NCBI RefSeq assembly: GCF_005405885.1
Contig: NZ_BJFL01000021.1
Span: 1 to 64,000, forward strand
Source of the DNA: Gandjariella thermophila
GTDB lineage: Bacteria; Actinomycetota; Actinomycetes; Mycobacteriales; Pseudonocardiaceae
DNA length: 64,000 nucleotides
Direction of reading: 5' to 3'
The notes under the pieces were generated by a model. It was not told the DNA's origin and ran no database searches. It saw only the letters and a list, made by a program, of their open reading frames with translations. This document shows, in pieces, positions 62,682 to 64,000 of this stretch. Made by a program: the position numbers and the translations under genes. The first letter of the stretch is position 1. Each line of letters opens with the position of its first letter.

Positions 62682-63311
62682 TCAGTCGCGGTCGCCGGTC
62701 TCCGGCGGCTCGGCCGGCTCGCCGCGGGCGGCGGCGAGCAGTTCGTCCACCGACGCCCGGCCCTGCTGGTAGCGGCTGGCGATCTCGGCGTTCAGCCGGT
62801 CAACCACCGCCTGCACCTCGCGGCGCCGCTGGGACACCGACGCCTCCTCGGCGACGAACGTGCGCAGCGCCTGGTCCAGCTTGCCGTCGGACAGCGAGGT
62901 CACGTCGGACAGGTCCACGTCGGCGACCAGCGCCTCCACGTGCCTGCGGTGCGCCTCCGCCCGGGAGGGTTCCAGGGTCTGGTAGCGGCCGTGGCCGGTG
63001 GCCGGGCCCAGGGCGTTCACCGCGAGGATCTTGGCGAGCTGGTCCACCACCGATGCCGAGCCGCCCTCGGACCGCCGGCCCTGCTCGGCCCGGACGATGT
63101 CGATCCGCGCGTGCAGCAGCCGGCGCAGGTAGGACAGGTCCGTCTCCTCCTGGGCGGCCTCGTCCCGCAGCGCGCGCACCTCGCCCAGCGGGCGCTGCTC
63201 GATGCCCTTGGTGTAGTCCGGAGCGAGCACGCGGTCGATGCGCCGGCGCCCGCCAGGACGGACCTCGATCACATGACCATCCTGCGGCACACCGTTGTCG
63301 GACGCCAACAC
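62682..63311 (-). CDS. rsiG: RsiG-type c-di-GMP-dependent anti-sigma factor
   Basis: A 209-residue helical protein of the aerial-mycelium-formation family. Streptomyces RsiG holds the sporulation sigma factor WhiG inactive when loaded with c-di-GMP. Two copies of the ligand motif E(X)3S(X)2R(X)3Q(X)3D are visible exactly 100 residues apart. The second, Glu156-Ser160-Arg163-Gln167-Asp171, is perfect. The first, Glu56-Ser60-Arg63-His67-Asp71, has His in place of Gln. The GTG at 63311 follows AAGGAGGG. The whiG gene is not in the window. A PAS-GGDEF-EAL enzyme at 40431 could set the ligand level. Confidence 0.88.
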   Translation of the reverse strand: MLASDNGVPQDGHVIEVRPGGRRRIDRVLAPDYTKGIEQRPLGEVRALRDEAAQEETDLSYLRRLLHARIDIVRAEQGRRSEGGSASVVDQLAKILAVNALGPATGHGRYQTLEPSRAEAHRRHVEALVADVDLSDVTSLSDGKLDQALRTFVAEEASVSQRRREVQAVVDRLNAEIASRYQQGRASVDELLAAARGEPAEPPETGDRD

Positions 63312-63470
63312 CTGCCACCCTCCTTGTGAGCGTTATTCAGTACCGCCCCAGCGACCACGGGCCCCACGCCCGTGCGAGCGGGCGGTGTGGCGACCGTGCC
63401 TGGCGACTGCACCGGCTCCCTGAGTAACGCGAACTTCCGAAACGACACAGTTGTGCGCTGCTGTGCATGA

Positions 63471-64000
63471 TCAGCCTGTTGCCCGCACGCCGAGCAGCTC
63501 GCGGACATCGGCGGCGGGAAGCGGGGGGCGCTGGGCGATCCTCGCCAGACCCGCCGCCCTGGCCACCAGCTGCGCGTTGTCCTTGACCCGCTCGCCCCTG
63601 GCGTAGCTGAGCGTGTCCTCCATACCGACTCGGAGGTGGCCGCCGGCGGACAGCGCGGCCAGCATCACCGGAATGGCGGTGCGACCGACACCGGTGGCCG
63701 AGAACGACGCGCCCTCCGGGAGCAGCCGCAGCGCCGCGACCAGGGTCTCGGTGTCGCCCGGCATCCCGCCGGGGACGCCCATCACCAGGTCCACGTGCAC
63801 GTGGCCGCCGGCCGGCGGGCCGTGCCGGTCGAGCAGCCGGCGCAGCGAGGCGAGCTGGCCGAGGTCGAAGATCTCGTACTCGGGCACGATGCCGCGCTCC
63901 CGCATCCGCTCGTGCAGCTCGACGATGAACTCCCAGCGGTTCATGAACACGTCGTCGCCGAAGTTCACCGTGCCCATCGTGCAGGACGCCGAGTCCGGCA
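63471..64000 (-). CDS. BKACE-type (3-keto-5-aminohexanoate cleavage family) protein, C-terminal part
   Basis: The frame is open to the right edge of the window, so only the last 176 residues are visible. It reads PDSASCTMGTVNFGDDVFMN, then IVPEYEIFDLGQLASLRRLL, HVHVDLVMGVPGGMPGD and LRVGMEDTLSYARGERVKDN, all characteristic of the BKACE (beta-keto acid cleavage) TIM-barrel fold with its zinc ligands upstream and a conserved Glu in GMED. The substrate is a beta-keto acid plus acetyl-CoA; which one is unknown. The beginning, with the zinc-binding His pair, is missing from the window. Confidence 0.87.
   Translation of the reverse strand, partial: PDSASCTMGTVNFGDDVFMNRWEFIVELHERMRERGIVPEYEIFDLGQLASLRRLLDRHGPPAGGHVHVDLVMGVPGGMPGDTETLVAALRLLPEGASFSATGVGRTAIPVMLAALSAGGHLRVGMEDTLSYARGERVKDNAQLVARAAGLARIAQRPPLPAADVRELLGVRATG

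Overview
The window is about 72-74% GC, with dense short-spaced genes, many GTG starts and GTGA stop/start overlaps. It carries actinobacterial marker families: EspG, WXG100 and PPE-type ESX proteins, DUF3558 lipoproteins, DUF3073, DUF3151 and RsiG. This points to a Gram-positive actinomycete, most probably a member of the Pseudonocardiaceae close to Amycolatopsis. The lineage is inferred from gene content and was not tested by any search.

Left edge (1-2000): the start of an IS30-type transposase faces a beheaded amidase-like gene, followed by a WXG100-like helical protein coupled to a membrane protein, and then a toxin-antitoxin pair with a frameshifted toxin. From 2 to 16 kb there are two SDR oxidoreductases, a DedA protein, an N-acetylglucosamine catabolic pair (ROK kinase and nagA) preceded by a DasR-type dre palindrome, a sigma factor, class II fructose-bisphosphate aldolase with a 29-bp terminator hairpin, a degenerate diacylglycerol-kinase-like protein, purA, a Na+/H+ antiporter and purD.

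An ESX (type VII secretion) accessory locus occupies 17-21 kb: two EspG-like genes, a small helical protein and a WXG-plus-transglycosylase fusion. Next come metabolic genes (aminotransferase, threonine aldolase), an ECF sigma factor with a membrane partner, purB, a MOSC protein and the purS-purQ-purL operon (31.6-34.8 kb). The stretch from 35 to 47 kb holds a VapC toxin whose antitoxin is frameshifted, an Xre regulator, three tandem GH25 lysozymes, a PAS-GGDEF-EAL c-di-GMP enzyme, a GH15 glucoamylase/trehalase, another PIN-toxin remnant and a secreted GH2 exo-beta-D-glucosaminidase. A second ESX-type cluster (DUF3558 lipoprotein, WXG-like protein, PPE-like protein) lies just before purF-purM (50.6-53.3 kb).

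A LacI-controlled inositol-type catabolic operon (iolG, iolE-like, sugar ABC transporter, iolC) lies at 53.8-61.1 kb between purM and DUF3073. The right edge holds RsiG, a c-di-GMP-sensing anti-sigma factor with both copies of its ligand motif, and the end of a BKACE-type gene.

Themes: de novo purine genes are scattered over 41 kb (A, D, B, SQL, F, M; no purC). Amino-sugar use links the exo-glucosaminidase to the nag pair. c-di-GMP signalling is represented by both a turnover enzyme and an effector. Cell-wall hydrolases recur (three lysozymes and an ESX transglycosylase). Several short intergenic repeats recur across the window and do not match any family I recognise.
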